Positions 1-7,312 of a DNA stretch of 11,064 bases are shown here, in pieces; the first letter of the stretch is position 1, and each line of letters opens with the position of its first letter. Below the pieces are notes generated by a model that worked only from the letters and a program-made list of their open reading frames with translations, did not search any database and was not told where the DNA came from. Made by a program: the position numbers and the translations under genes. Source of the stretch: Anaerolineaceae bacterium UBA5838 (GTDB lineage Bacteria; Chloroflexota; Anaerolineae; Anaerolineales; Anaerolineaceae); contig DJGU01000029.1 of the NCBI GenBank assembly GCA_002432795.1, positions 1-11,064 on the forward strand, in the 5' to 3' direction.

Positions 1-12
1 GGGCTGTGGGTT

Positions 13-251
13 TGTCATCCTGAGCTTGCGAAGGACCTGGACTGCGATGCTTAGATTCTTCGCAAAAGAAGTTCAGAATGACAGGGGCTGTGGGCTTGTC
101 ATCCTGAGCTTGCGAAAGATCTGGACTGCATTGCTTAGATTCTTCGCAAAAGAGGCCCATAATGACAGGGGCTGTGGGGCTTGTCATCCTGAGCTTGCGA
201 AGGATCTGGATGCAGTGTTTAGATTCTTCGCAAAAGAGGCCCAGAATAACA
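13..251. repeat. Three tandem copies of a ~71 bp palindromic intergenic repeat
   Basis: Three near-identical units lie at 13-83, 97-167 and 182-251, giving a period of 84-85 bp. Each begins TGTCATCCTGAGCTTGCGAA and ends with CAGAATGACA or a close variant, so the ends are inverted copies of each other. The inner parts (GCGAAGGATCT on the left, AGATTCTTCGC on the right) also pair, so each unit can fold into a long imperfect hairpin. Units are separated by a GGGGCTGTGGG spacer. The window opens inside such a spacer, so the array probably continues to the left. Similar CATCCTGAGC...GAAGGATCT repeats occur between genes in many bacteria (general knowledge). The reading frame across the array is a by-product of the repeats, not a gene. 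Confidence 0.88.
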
Positions 252-256
252 GGAAA

Positions 257-296
257 AGTTAAAAGAATCAGGGTCGTGGCTGGCACGACCCTGATT
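257..296 (-). terminator. Rho-independent terminator of nifJ
   Basis: A perfect 13-bp stem (266-278 paired with 284-296) closes a 5-base loop. On the minus strand it is followed by CTTTTAACTTTT. It lies 20 bases past the nifJ stop codon, where the nifJ transcript should end, and it separates the gene from the repeat array. Confidence 0.9.
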
Positions 297-316
297 TGTC
301 AATTACCTGAAAAAAG

Positions 317-3300
317 CTACTTCACACTCGAAGCGGTGTGGTCCTCACTCTTGAGTTCCTTGTCAGCTTTGATCGCTGCTTCATTAGGAGTGGGTAGATC
401 ACCATTCGTTGCAGCCGGGTCGCTGCTGGGCTCGGAGCTTGCGCTTTCAGCAAAGGCTTCAGAAGTAGGAGTGCTTGCCTTAGCGCCTGCTTCACTTTCC
501 GCTGTCTCTGCTGGTTTGGGAGCGGTTGGTTTGGTTACGCCCGATTTAGCAGGATCAATCATTGGCTGCACCGGAGGTACGCCGTCCACTGTTGCCGCCA
601 TTTGGGAGTAATCCATTTCAGCCATCTGCGAGTAGAGTGACCAGCGTCGTTTGGCGTCGGCTTCCGCGCCCTTCATCAGCTCTTCAGCCCGTTCTTCATC
701 CTGTTGGAGCAGCATGCGATAGCGTGTTTCATTGTAGGCGTAATCCGCCACGCTAATGCTGGGAGCCCTGGAGTCAATCTGAAGTGGGTTTTTGCCTTCA
801 GCAGCCAGGCGTGGGTCATAGCGGAAGAGCACCCATGCGCCGGAATTGACTGCCAATTTCTGCTGGACAAGACCCTTCTTCATATCGATGCCGTGGTTGA
901 TGCAGTGCGAGTAGGCAATGATCAATGAAGGGCCATCGTAGGCGTCTGCCTCGTTGAAGGCACGCAGGGTCTGCGAGTCGCTGGCGCCCATCGCCACACG
1001 CGCCACGTATATGTTGCCGTAGGTCATGGCAATCATGCCAAGATCTTTCTTGGGTTTATCCTTGCCGTCCGCGGCAAATTTCGCGACTGCACCGCGCGGG
1101 GTGGATTTGGAACTCTGACCGCCAGTGTTCGAGTAGACCTCTGTGTCAAGCACCAGCACGTTCACGTTCCGTCCGGAAGCCAAAACATGATCCAGACCAC
1201 CATAACCGATATCGTAAGCCCAGCCATCGCCGCCCATGATCCACACGCTCTTCTTCACCAGGTAATCTGCCAGGCTGTAAAGGTTGCGCAGTTCGCCGCT
1301 CTGTTCATCCTTGAGCAGCGCTTTCAATTGCTTGACGCGCTTGCGTTGGGCATTAATCTCCGCCTCACCATTCTGGCTGGCGTTGCAGAGTTCGTATGCC
1401 AACTCGCGGCCAATGTGATCGGCGTTTCTCTCGACCAATTCCTTGGCAGAGGTCATAAATTTGTCAACGGTCAGGCGCATGCCCATGCCAAACTCGGCAT
1501 TGTCTTCAAACAGAGAGTTCGACCAGGCAGGTCCCTTTCCCAGAGCGTTATTCGCCCAAGGAGTCGTCGGCTGGTTGCCGCCATAGATGGAAGAGCAGCC
1601 AGTGGCATTCGCGACCAACATACGGTCACCAAACAGCTGGGTTGCCAGGCGCACATAGGGGGTCTCACCGCAGCCGGCGCAAGCACCTGAGAACTCAAAC
1701 AAAGGCTCGAGTAGTTGCGAGTTTTTGACCAGGTGGGTCGAAATCTCTTCGCGCGGGATGAGGGGCAGATTGAGGAAGTAGTCCCAGTTTTTAGCTTCGC
1801 TTTCACGGATAGGAGGCTGGGCGCCCATATTGATGGCGTGGCGCTCGGGGTTAGCTTTGTCTCTTCCAGGGCAGTTCTCAACGCACAAGCCGCAGCCCAC
1901 ACAATCCTCTGGGGCAATCTGGACTGTCCAGGAGTAGCCATCTTTCCACTCACGGAATTTAGAGGCGGTGGACTTGAAGGTTTCCGGGGCATCCTTGAGC
2001 AGCTCGGTGGGGTAGACCTTGGTGCGGATGGCCGCATGCGGGCAGACGAAGGAACAACGTGCGCATTGGATACACAGATCGGGTTCCCAGATCGGAATCT
2101 CAAGGGCAATATTGCGTTTTTCCCATTTGGTAGTGCCTACCGGGTAGGTGCCGTCGTCAGGAAGTTGGCTGACCTTGAGAGCATCACCATTGCGGTTGAT
2201 CATCTCACCCAACACTTCCTTTACAAACACTGGAGCGTTGGCTGGCACAGGCGGACGGAGGTTGTGGCTGCTGGTGACCTCAGAAGGATATGCCACCTGG
2301 TGCATGTTCGCAACGGACTGATCCACCGCTTCAAAGTTCTTGCGCACCACAGCTTCACCCTTGCGACCATAAGTCTTCTCAATTGAGTGCTTGATTTGCT
2401 CCAGCGCTTCATCGCGGGGCAAAACACCGCTGATAGCAAAGAAACAGGTCTGCATGATGGTATTGATGCGTGTGCCCATGCCAGTGACTTCAGCTACCTT
2501 GTAGGCATCGATCACGTAGAATTTCAGTTTCTTATCAATTATCTGCTGCTGAGTTTCGCGAGGCAGGGTATCCCAGACTTCATCAGGACCGTAAATCGTG
2601 TTCAACAGGAAAACTGAACCCGGGCGGGAGAACTTCAGCATGTCAAAGCGATCCACAAAGCTCACCTGGTGGCAGGCAACAAAATTGGCTTCGCCTGAAG
2701 AAATGAAGTAAGGGGCGCGGATGGGATCAGGACCAAAACGCAGATGCGAAACTGTCACACTGCCGGATTTTTTGGAGTCATATTCAAAGTAGCCCTGAGC
2801 GTAGTTGGGGGTCTCATCGCCAATTATCTTGATCGAGTTTTTATTTGCACCGACTGTGCCATCAGAACCAAGACCGTAGAACATTGCCTGGATGACATTA
2901 TCACCCAGGATTTCAAAGCTTGGATCGTAGTCGATGCTGAGATTGGTGACATCGTCAACAATGCCAACAGTAAACTTGCTCTTGGGCTGGTCCTTGGCAA
3001 GCTCGTCAAAAATACCTTTGACCATCGCGGGAGTGAAATCTTTGGAAGAAAGACCGTATCGTCCGCCAGTAACCAAAGGCATTTGCTGGCAGGGAGAAGT
3101 GCCGTTCAGGATGCCGTCAGCGAAAGCGTTGACAACGTCCTGGAAGAGCGGCTCGCCAATGGAACCGGGTTCCTTGGTGCGGTCGAGCACGGCAATTTTC
3201 TTGACGGTGCCAGGGATCGCCCCCAGGAAGTGTTTGACCGAGAAGGGGCGGTAGAGGCGAACAACAACCACACCCACTTTTTCGCCGCGGGCGTTGAGGT

Positions 3301-4165
3301 ATTTGGCAACTTCGGAAGCAGTTTCAGCGCCAGAGCCCATGACCACGATCACCCGGTCTGCATCCGCCGCGCCGTGATATTCCATGATTTTGTACTCGCG
3401 ACCAGTAAGGTCAGCAAAACGTTCCATTTCCTCCCCCACAATCCGAACCGCTTCATCATAGTAGCGGTTGACGGTTTCGCGGGCTTGGAAATACATATCA
3501 GGATTCTGGGAAGTTCCACGGATCACGGGCTGATCCGGAGTCAGGGCACGCTTGCGATGCGCAATGATCATGTCATCATTGATGAGGGCTCGCAAATCTT
3601 CGTCTGTGAGCCGCTCGATCTTGTTGATCTCATGGGAAGTGCGGAAGCCATCAAAGAAGTGTACGAATGGAATGCGGGAGCGCAGGGTTGCAGCCGTAGC
3701 AATCGCCGCAGTATCCTGGGCCTCCTGGGCCGAGTTGGAGGCAATCAATCCCCAACCGGTCTGGCGCACAGCCATTACGTCCTGGTGATCGCCAAAGATG
3801 GACAGCGCCTGGGCAGCCAGCGAGCGGGCTGAGACGTGGAACACCGCGGGTGTCAGTTCGCCAGCGATCTTGTACATGTTGGGGATCATCAACAGCAAGC
3901 CCTGGGAGGCTGTAAAGGTGGTGGAGAGAGCGCCAGTTTGGAGCGCGCCGTGCACTGCGCCAGCCGCGCCGCCCTCAGACTGCATCTCCACTACCGAAGG
4001 GATTGTGCCCCAGATATTTGGGACGCGTTCGGCTGCCCACTGATCCGCATATTCGCCCATGTTTGAAGAAGGCGTGATCGGATAAATTGCGATTACTTCG
4101 TTGAGCCTGTAAGCAACATAAGCGGTCGCCTCATTGGCATCTGTCATTACCATTTCCCGTGTCAT
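317..4165 (-). CDS. nifJ: Pyruvate:ferredoxin (flavodoxin) oxidoreductase, single-chain
   Basis: This enzyme oxidises pyruvate with CoA to acetyl-CoA and CO2, passing electrons to ferredoxin or flavodoxin in the cytoplasm of anaerobes. The 1282-residue chain shows the full fused domain order. The N-terminal pyruvate-binding domain has T31, E64 and R114, at the same numbers as I recall for the Desulfovibrio africanus enzyme. It is followed by the transketolase-C-like and gamma domains. A two-cluster ferredoxin domain has C698/C701/C704/C708 and C755/C758/C761/C765. The thiamine-diphosphate domain has the GDG motif at D980 and proximal-cluster cysteines C829, C832, C857 and C1088. All cluster ligands are present. 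The start is set by AAAGGAGT (about 4174-4181), 9 bases before the ATG. The last ~88 residues (from about 1195) are an unusual Ala/Ser/Pro/Glu-rich tail. Transcription appears to be monocistronic and ends at the hairpin at 266-296. Confidence 0.97.
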   Translation of the reverse strand: MTREMVMTDANEATAYVAYRLNEVIAIYPITPSSNMGEYADQWAAERVPNIWGTIPSVVEMQSEGGAAGAVHGALQTGALSTTFTASQGLLLMIPNMYKIAGELTPAVFHVSARSLAAQALSIFGDHQDVMAVRQTGWGLIASNSAQEAQDTAAIATAATLRSRIPFVHFFDGFRTSHEINKIERLTDEDLRALINDDMIIAHRKRALTPDQPVIRGTSQNPDMYFQARETVNRYYDEAVRIVGEEMERFADLTGREYKIMEYHGAADADRVIVVMGSGAETASEVAKYLNARGEKVGVVVVRLYRPFSVKHFLGAIPGTVKKIAVLDRTKEPGSIGEPLFQDVVNAFADGILNGTSPCQQMPLVTGGRYGLSSKDFTPAMVKGIFDELAKDQPKSKFTVGIVDDVTNLSIDYDPSFEILGDNVIQAMFYGLGSDGTVGANKNSIKIIGDETPNYAQGYFEYDSKKSGSVTVSHLRFGPDPIRAPYFISSGEANFVACHQVSFVDRFDMLKFSRPGSVFLLNTIYGPDEVWDTLPRETQQQIIDKKLKFYVIDAYKVAEVTGMGTRINTIMQTCFFAISGVLPRDEALEQIKHSIEKTYGRKGEAVVRKNFEAVDQSVANMHQVAYPSEVTSSHNLRPPVPANAPVFVKEVLGEMINRNGDALKVSQLPDDGTYPVGTTKWEKRNIALEIPIWEPDLCIQCARCSFVCPHAAIRTKVYPTELLKDAPETFKSTASKFREWKDGYSWTVQIAPEDCVGCGLCVENCPGRDKANPERHAINMGAQPPIRESEAKNWDYFLNLPLIPREEISTHLVKNSQLLEPLFEFSGACAGCGETPYVRLATQLFGDRMLVANATGCSSIYGGNQPTTPWANNALGKGPAWSNSLFEDNAEFGMGMRLTVDKFMTSAKELVERNADHIGRELAYELCNASQNGEAEINAQRKRVKQLKALLKDEQSGELRNLYSLADYLVKKSVWIMGGDGWAYDIGYGGLDHVLASGRNVNVLVLDTEVYSNTGGQSSKSTPRGAVAKFAADGKDKPKKDLGMIAMTYGNIYVARVAMGASDSQTLRAFNEADAYDGPSLIIAYSHCINHGIDMKKGLVQQKLAVNSGAWVLFRYDPRLAAEGKNPLQIDSRAPSISVADYAYNETRYRMLLQQDEERAEELMKGAEADAKRRWSLYSQMAEMDYSQMAATVDGVPPVQPMIDPAKSGVTKPTAPKPAETAESEAGAKASTPTSEAFAESASSEPSSDPAATNGDLPTPNEAAIKADKELKSEDHTASSVK

Positions 4166-4467
4166 TAAAAAAAACTCCTTTAAGTTGTTATCGAACCTTG
4201 CCGTTTGTCAGTCATACTTACAGAACCCTCCGCGAAATGCCGAGGTTCCCGACTTTGAATTGTACTCCATAACCCAAAACCTGGGGCAGATTAATTGTGA
4301 AAAAACCTTAAAAATAGATTTAGTTATATCCATTGATGATTTACATACCCCGATAACAGAAGAAAAAAACGCACTTTTTGCCCATGACTGAATCCACACA
4401 GACTTCACCATCCCTTGGAAGTTTTTCCTGTCAGTCTACTCGCGCGGCAACGACCTTAGGTTCGGCT
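4166..4467. other. Intergenic leader upstream of nifJ
   Basis: About 300 bases separate the 230-residue protein gene from nifJ. The half nearest nifJ is AT-rich with homopolymer runs and ends in the nifJ ribosome binding site. I looked on the minus strand for a -35/-10 pair at 16-18 base spacing. I found only isolated -10-like hexamers (TACAAT near 4259-4264, TATAAC at 4323-4328) without a matching -35. No terminator with a U tract is evident after the stop at 4468. Short open frames here lack ribosome binding sites and are not called. Confidence 0.5.
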
Positions 4468-5160
4468 TTAACGCTTGGGCAGTTTTTTGGGTGTTGGGTT
4501 CCACCTTGTTCGATTTTGAATCTCAAAAATCTCATCCGGTGTAAAACCGTTGTTAAGGAACATTCTTGTATGGTTATGGACATTCGTAACTAAGTTAATA
4601 AATTCTTGCAACTCGCGCGGTTCCTTAAATCGGTATCTGGCGTTTTGGAAGTAATTGAGCTCTTCTTTAATTGAGGCTCCAAATTGAATTATTGCGTGCA
4701 GGTCGAACATGTTACCGTCAACACCACTAAGCCCTTCCTTGCGAGAGTTGAGTTTGTGCTTCAAGATATATGCTTTTAATTCAGCATAAGGCTCTTCGGG
4801 CTCCCGGTAGCCAAAATCGAGATACTTCAAAAATTCCTCTTTGCTTGGAAGGTAGTGGGGCTTACCTCTTTGAGATCTTCGGATGTCTTCCACACTGTCC
4901 TCATAATCATCAGATTTGGGTTGAAATTTCGGTCTCGATATGATTTCGCCGAAAACTGAGTATTCAACATCGTCGGTCCTGGCAAGATGGACCAACGCCA
5001 ACATTGCCTCTTCCACCGTTGTGTGGGCTTCCTCGTAGTGGTTAAACACCGCTACAAATTCCTCCGCGCTGATAACCCCATACAGACTCACTGCTGCTGT
5101 TGCGTATTGCGAGATTAATTCTTTTCGCTCGAGGCTTATTCGTGATTTTGTGCTTGCCAT
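4468..5160 (-). CDS. Uncharacterised 230-residue protein (possible SEC-C/YecA-associated family without the zinc motif)
   Basis: I do not recognise a specific function. The protein is soluble and charged, with no signal peptide, membrane segment or metal-binding cysteine motif. It looks mostly helical. Around residues 25-45 is a short YGVISAEEFVAVFNHYEE segment. A middle stretch (LPSKEEFLKYLDFGYREPEE) resembles parts of small Firmicutes proteins. Near the C-terminus is N-H-T-R-M-F-x-N-N-G-F-T-P-D-E. That last pattern recalls the N-x-TR-x(4)-NGxTPxE segment I associate with proteins ending in a SEC-C zinc motif, but here the chain ends in KKLPKR with no such motif. The ATG is supported by GAGGG seven bases upstream. 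The gene stands alone, 130 bases from the Nudix gene and 302 from nifJ. The coding call is firm; the family hint is weak. Confidence 0.75.
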   Translation of the reverse strand: MASTKSRISLERKELISQYATAAVSLYGVISAEEFVAVFNHYEEAHTTVEEAMLALVHLARTDDVEYSVFGEIISRPKFQPKSDDYEDSVEDIRRSQRGKPHYLPSKEEFLKYLDFGYREPEEPYAELKAYILKHKLNSRKEGLSGVDGNMFDLHAIIQFGASIKEELNYFQNARYRFKEPRELQEFINLVTNVHNHTRMFLNNGFTPDEIFEIQNRTRWNPTPKKLPKR

Positions 5161-5290
5161 GTATCTACCCTCTTAATTCTTAACGATCTCGTCAATATTA
5201 GTTTCTCCAGACGATTACAGCTTTGGTAAATTGCAAAAGTGACCCTAATCGTTTGAACGCACAATACTTGCCAGTGTTAATTGTGTACGC

Positions 5291-5833
5291 TCATAACAAC
5301 CTGCGGATCTCCAGTTCGTGCCTGGCAAGCAGCAGTGTTGAAAGGCTCTTGCCATCTGCCAGTCTGCCATCCTGCGCCATTTCCAACACCTCAGAGACTG
5401 GCACCTTGACGATCGTCAGAAACTCGTCATCATCATGATCCAGGGGGGATTCCTTCAGATTCAGCGCTAGATAAACATGCATATACTCGGTCGAATATCC
5501 CGCCGCCATGTAGAAGCCGCCCAGGCGGATCATCTCGACGCAGTCCTTGCCAATTTCTTCGCGCAATTCTCTGTGGGCAGTGATCTCGGGTTCTTCTCCG
5601 GGGTCCATCACGCCTGCCGGCAGCTCGAGCAGTTCCTGCTCCGCCCCAATGCGATACTGCCTCACCAGGTGAACCTGCCCCAGGTTATCCACCGGCAGGA
5701 TCGTAACCGCGTCCACATGCTGCACAAGGTCATAGTCGCGCTCACGCCCATCAGGCAATCTAAAATGCACACGTTCAACATCAAAAGCATGCAGTTGCAG
5801 GAGGTTGTGCCTTGAAATGATCACAGGTTCCAT
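5291..5833 (-). CDS. Nudix hydrolase, ADP-ribose pyrophosphatase-like
   Basis: This 180-residue protein carries a complete Nudix box at residues 74-95 (G-x5-E-x7-R-E-L-x-E-E-x-G), which binds the metal and catalyses hydrolysis of nucleoside diphosphates linked to a moiety X. The RQYR at 58-61 followed by LELPAG at 69-74 is typical of the ADP-ribose pyrophosphatase (NudF/YqkG-like) branch. These enzymes split ADP-ribose into AMP and ribose 5-phosphate. The downstream AAGYSTEYMHVYLA segment, with an aromatic and acidic loop, also fits this branch. The residue after the box glycine is Lys rather than the usual hydrophobic one. GGAG lies six bases before the ATG. The upstream LysM gene ends in a terminator only about 17 bases before this ATG, so expression may rely on read-through or on a promoter inside the LysM gene. 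The exact substrate cannot be fixed from sequence. Confidence 0.92.
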   Translation of the reverse strand: MEPVIISRHNLLQLHAFDVERVHFRLPDGRERDYDLVQHVDAVTILPVDNLGQVHLVRQYRIGAEQELLELPAGVMDPGEEPEITAHRELREEIGKDCVEMIRLGGFYMAAGYSTEYMHVYLALNLKESPLDHDDDEFLTIVKVPVSEVLEMAQDGRLADGKSLSTLLLARHELEIRRLL

Positions 5834-5850
5834 AATTTTCTCCGTTTAAC

Positions 5851-5874
5851 AAAAATAGGAGGCGCGAGCCTCCT
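5851..5874 (-). terminator. Rho-independent terminator after the LysM lipoprotein gene
   Basis: A perfect 7-bp GC-rich stem (AGGAGGC at 5857-5863 with GCCTCCT at 5868-5874) closes a tetraloop and is followed on the minus strand by ATTTTTG. It lies 21 bases past the LysM gene stop and just before the Nudix ribosome binding site. Confidence 0.88.
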
Positions 5875-5895
5875 TTATTGTAATCGGAGTTTGGT

Positions 5896-6546
5896 TTATG
5901 GGATCTGTAAAGTGGAAATTCCTGTCAGATCGTAGGGCGGCTGTAAGCCGTTTACCTGGATGATCTGCTCTGGCCAGACGTCGCCATAAGCGCAGGCAAC
6001 GTAGTAGACGCTCTCGCCCGGGCTGACGTTCCAGACATCCGGATGCGCAAGCAAGGAGCGATCCTCAGTCGGCCACGAACCAGTCTGTGGAACCTCGAGC
6101 ACATCGCCAATGCTCAGCATACTGCCGGCATAGAGGTTGTTGATTGCCAGCATGTCGCCCGGGTCAACATCAAAACGCCGCGCCAGGCAGTAAATGGTCT
6201 CGCCGCTCTGCACAGTCCAGGTGGCGGGTCTGGTCATCGGCTGAAGGGTGGGCAGAGGGGTTGGGGTGGCAGTTCCGACCGGGATCGGAGTGGGAGGGAC
6301 CTGGGTAATCACCTCGGGGGTGCCCAGTGGGTTCTGTATAATTTGGGTTGGCATGTTGAATTCCTGCATAATGGCTTGCGCGGTCATGGTCGCGTTGAGG
6401 ATCTGTTGGTCAACCGGCAGGGGGGTATTCGCCACTTCGATAACATGGGGTGTGGTTGCGGGGGGTGTGGAAGCTTTCCGCACACAGCCCGAGAGCACAA
6501 GCACCATGATCAACGGGATTAGCAGCAGCAATGATGGTTTCTTCAT
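5896..6546 (-). CDS. LysM-domain lipoprotein
   Basis: A 216-residue exported lipoprotein. It has a Lys-Lys start, a hydrophobic helix (residues 5-18) and the lipobox L-S-G-C with the lipidated Cys at 21. A Thr/Pro-rich linker (about 25-108) follows. One clear LysM repeat occupies 110-153 (TVQSGETIYCLARRF through LSIGDVLEVP). A second, degenerate LysM-like repeat occupies about 172-216 (NVSPGESVYYVACAYG through the terminal LQIP). LysM domains bind N-acetylglucosamine-containing glycans such as peptidoglycan, so a surface or wall-anchoring role is inferred. Each repeat carries a cysteine (C120, C185), which could form a disulfide. I chose the ATG at 6546 because a strong AAGGAG lies six bases upstream. 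A longer frame from 6570 would place that site inside the coding region and dilute the signal peptide. The gene has its own terminator downstream. Confidence 0.9.
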   Translation of the reverse strand: MKKPSLLLLIPLIMVLVLSGCVRKASTPPATTPHVIEVANTPLPVDQQILNATMTAQAIMQEFNMPTQIIQNPLGTPEVITQVPPTPIPVGTATPTPLPTLQPMTRPATWTVQSGETIYCLARRFDVDPGDMLAINNLYAGSMLSIGDVLEVPQTGSWPTEDRSLLAHPDVWNVSPGESVYYVACAYGDVWPEQIIQVNGLQPPYDLTGISTLQIP

Positions 6547-6552
6547 TTCAAT

Positions 6553-6558
6553 CTCCTT
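6553..6558 (-). promoter_or_regulatory. Ribosome binding site that sets the LysM gene start
   Basis: AAGGAG on the minus strand lies six bases before the ATG at 6546. It falls inside the frame that would open from the in-frame ATG at 6570, which argues for the shorter protein beginning MKKPSLLLL. Confidence 0.85.
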
Positions 6559-6612
6559 AAATACAGACATACTTCATGCCTTTTAGGTAGCAATAATCGT
6601 GCCATCTGTTCT

Positions 6613-6643
6613 TAAATAAAACGACCCCGTGAAACACAGGGTC
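6613..6643 (-). terminator. Rho-independent terminator of the 65-residue protein gene
   Basis: GACCC (6623-6627) pairs with GGGTC (6639-6643), extended after one mismatch by GTG/CAC around an AAA loop. On the minus strand the hairpin is followed by GTTTTATTT. It lies about 22 bases past the small gene's stop. Confidence 0.85.
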
Positions 6644-6665
6644 ATTATCATAGACCTGATTAAGA

Positions 6666-6863
6666 CTAGATCTTTTTCAGGACGGGCAGACCGGAAGCCA
6701 GTTCAACGACGGTCTTACCAGCTGGAACTTTTTCAACTTCCTGACCCTTGCGGACATCGGTTGAAAAATAATAGAGCTCGGTTTCTTTCCCGGAGGCACG
6801 TTGTACTTTCTTAACATGCAGGAAATATTCTTTACCTTTTGAGTTTTTGTAGCTGAATGCCAT
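6666..6863 (-). CDS. Small conserved-looking hypothetical protein, 65 residues
   Basis: I do not know its function. It is a compact, basic, soluble chain beginning MAFSYKNSKGKEYFLH. It contains an aromatic patch (ELYYFSTDVRKG), a VPAGKTVVE segment and a C-terminal GLPVLKK. There is no cysteine, signal peptide or membrane segment. The alternating charged and aromatic pattern suggests a small beta-rich fold. The coding call rests on a strong AAGGAG eight bases before the ATG, a near-consensus promoter upstream and a dedicated terminator downstream, which together make a complete single-gene transcription unit. I have an impression of similar tiny proteins in Chloroflexota and related uncultured groups but cannot verify it here. 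Confidence 0.85.
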   Translation of the reverse strand: MAFSYKNSKGKEYFLHVKKVQRASGKETELYYFSTDVRKGQEVEKVPAGKTVVELASGLPVLKKI

Positions 6864-6911
6864 TTGTACTACTCCTTTATTTCTGTAACAAAATTAACGA
6901 CTAACGAGGGA

Positions 6912-6940
6912 AGTGTACACTCTGCCTCGTGGTTTGTCAA
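6912..6940 (-). promoter_or_regulatory. Near-consensus sigma-70-type promoter for the 65-residue protein gene
   Basis: On the minus strand the -35 TTGACA (6935-6940, perfect) and -10 TACACT (6912-6917) are separated by exactly 17 bases. Transcription would start near 6905 and give a leader of about 40 bases containing the AAGGAG site. This is the best promoter match in the window. Confidence 0.85.
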
Positions 6941-6994
6941 TTTTAGCCGAGACGGAGGTTGTGCCACCAAATTCAGCAGATTGACCAATGCGGA

Positions 6995-7042
6995 AAATCC
7001 TGTTCTTTCGTAGGCCGGAAATCCTGTTCTTTCGTAGGCCGG
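6995..7042 (+). repeat. Tandem duplication of a 24-bp REP head
   Basis: A 24-base unit (AAATCCTGTTCTTTCG followed by TAGGCCGG) occurs twice without a gap, at 6995-7018 and 7019-7042. It consists of the left flank and first bases (GTAGGCCGG) of the REP element that follows. The second copy runs straight into the full element at 7033. Confidence 0.9.
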
Positions 7043-7115
7043 ATTGTGTACTTCAATCCGGCTTTCGTTCACCTTCGAGCTATTGCCGTGGTTCGACTGT
7101 GGAAACCGGCCTACG
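7033..7115. repeat. REP pair (BIME-like) A
   Basis: The element is bounded by inverted ends CGTAGGCCGG (7033-7042) and CCGGCCTACG (7106-7115). The left half is GTAG followed by a perfect 9-bp hairpin (GCCGGATTG 7038-7046 with CAATCCGGC 7054-7062). The right half is an inverted, imperfect second hairpin ending in CTAC. A GTAG tetranucleotide at the foot of a hairpin is the known hallmark of REPs recognised by RAYT transposases, and two REPs in opposite orientation form a BIME. Confidence 0.85.
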
Positions 7116-7167
7116 TGTACTTTAATTAAATACTCCAAAATTTCGAACGCAGGAGATCCTGTCTTTT

Positions 7168-7286
7168 CGTAGGCCGGATTGCGTATTTCAATCCGGCTTT
7201 TATGTATTTGAATTATTGCCGGGTTCAACTACGGAACCCGGCCTACGGGTGTGTCTTGCCCGTGTCCAAAGCAGAACCCGGCCTAC
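7168..7286. repeat. REP pair (BIME-like) B with an extra right half
   Basis: The core at 7168-7247 has CGTAGGCCGG and CCGGCCTACG at its ends. Between them are two perfect 9-bp hairpins: GCCGGATTG/CAATCCGGC, then GCCGGGTTC/GAACCCGGC. A further right half (GAACCCGGCCTAC, 7274-7286) follows 27 bases later. The block ends about 26 bases before the RAYT start codon and closely resembles element D on the other side of that gene. Confidence 0.88.
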
Positions 7287-7312
7287 AACTAAAAAATGAT
7301 AAACTTAATTGC

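Noticed and set aside
13..251. A CRISPR array suggested by three regularly spaced repeats
   Set aside because: The conserved unit is ~71 bases, the spacer of ~13 bases is itself conserved, and no cas genes are near, so this is a tandem palindromic repeat.
26..262. An open frame with internal protein repeats (RFFAKEA...NDRGCG)
   Set aside because: It is a translation of the palindromic DNA repeats and has no ribosome binding site.
4259..4351. Promoter boxes for nifJ (TACAAT, TATAAC)
   Set aside because: No -35 hexamer sits at acceptable spacing, so no promoter is called.
4208..4411. A 67-residue minus-strand frame in the nifJ leader
   Set aside because: It has no ribosome binding site, no recognisable features, and lies in an AT-rich leader.
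6547..6570. The longer LysM lipoprotein starting at 6570
   Set aside because: The strong AAGGAG at 6553-6558 would fall inside the coding sequence, and the shorter start gives a classic lipoprotein signal.
6869..7228. A 119-residue minus-strand frame with repeated NPAYE.TG.PA segments
   Set aside because: It reads through REP elements A and B and the promoter of the 65-residue gene; the peptide repeats are REP sequence.
7202..7312. An N-terminal extension of the RAYT protein
   Set aside because: The added 37 residues translate REP hairpin DNA, and the family begins at the chosen methionine.
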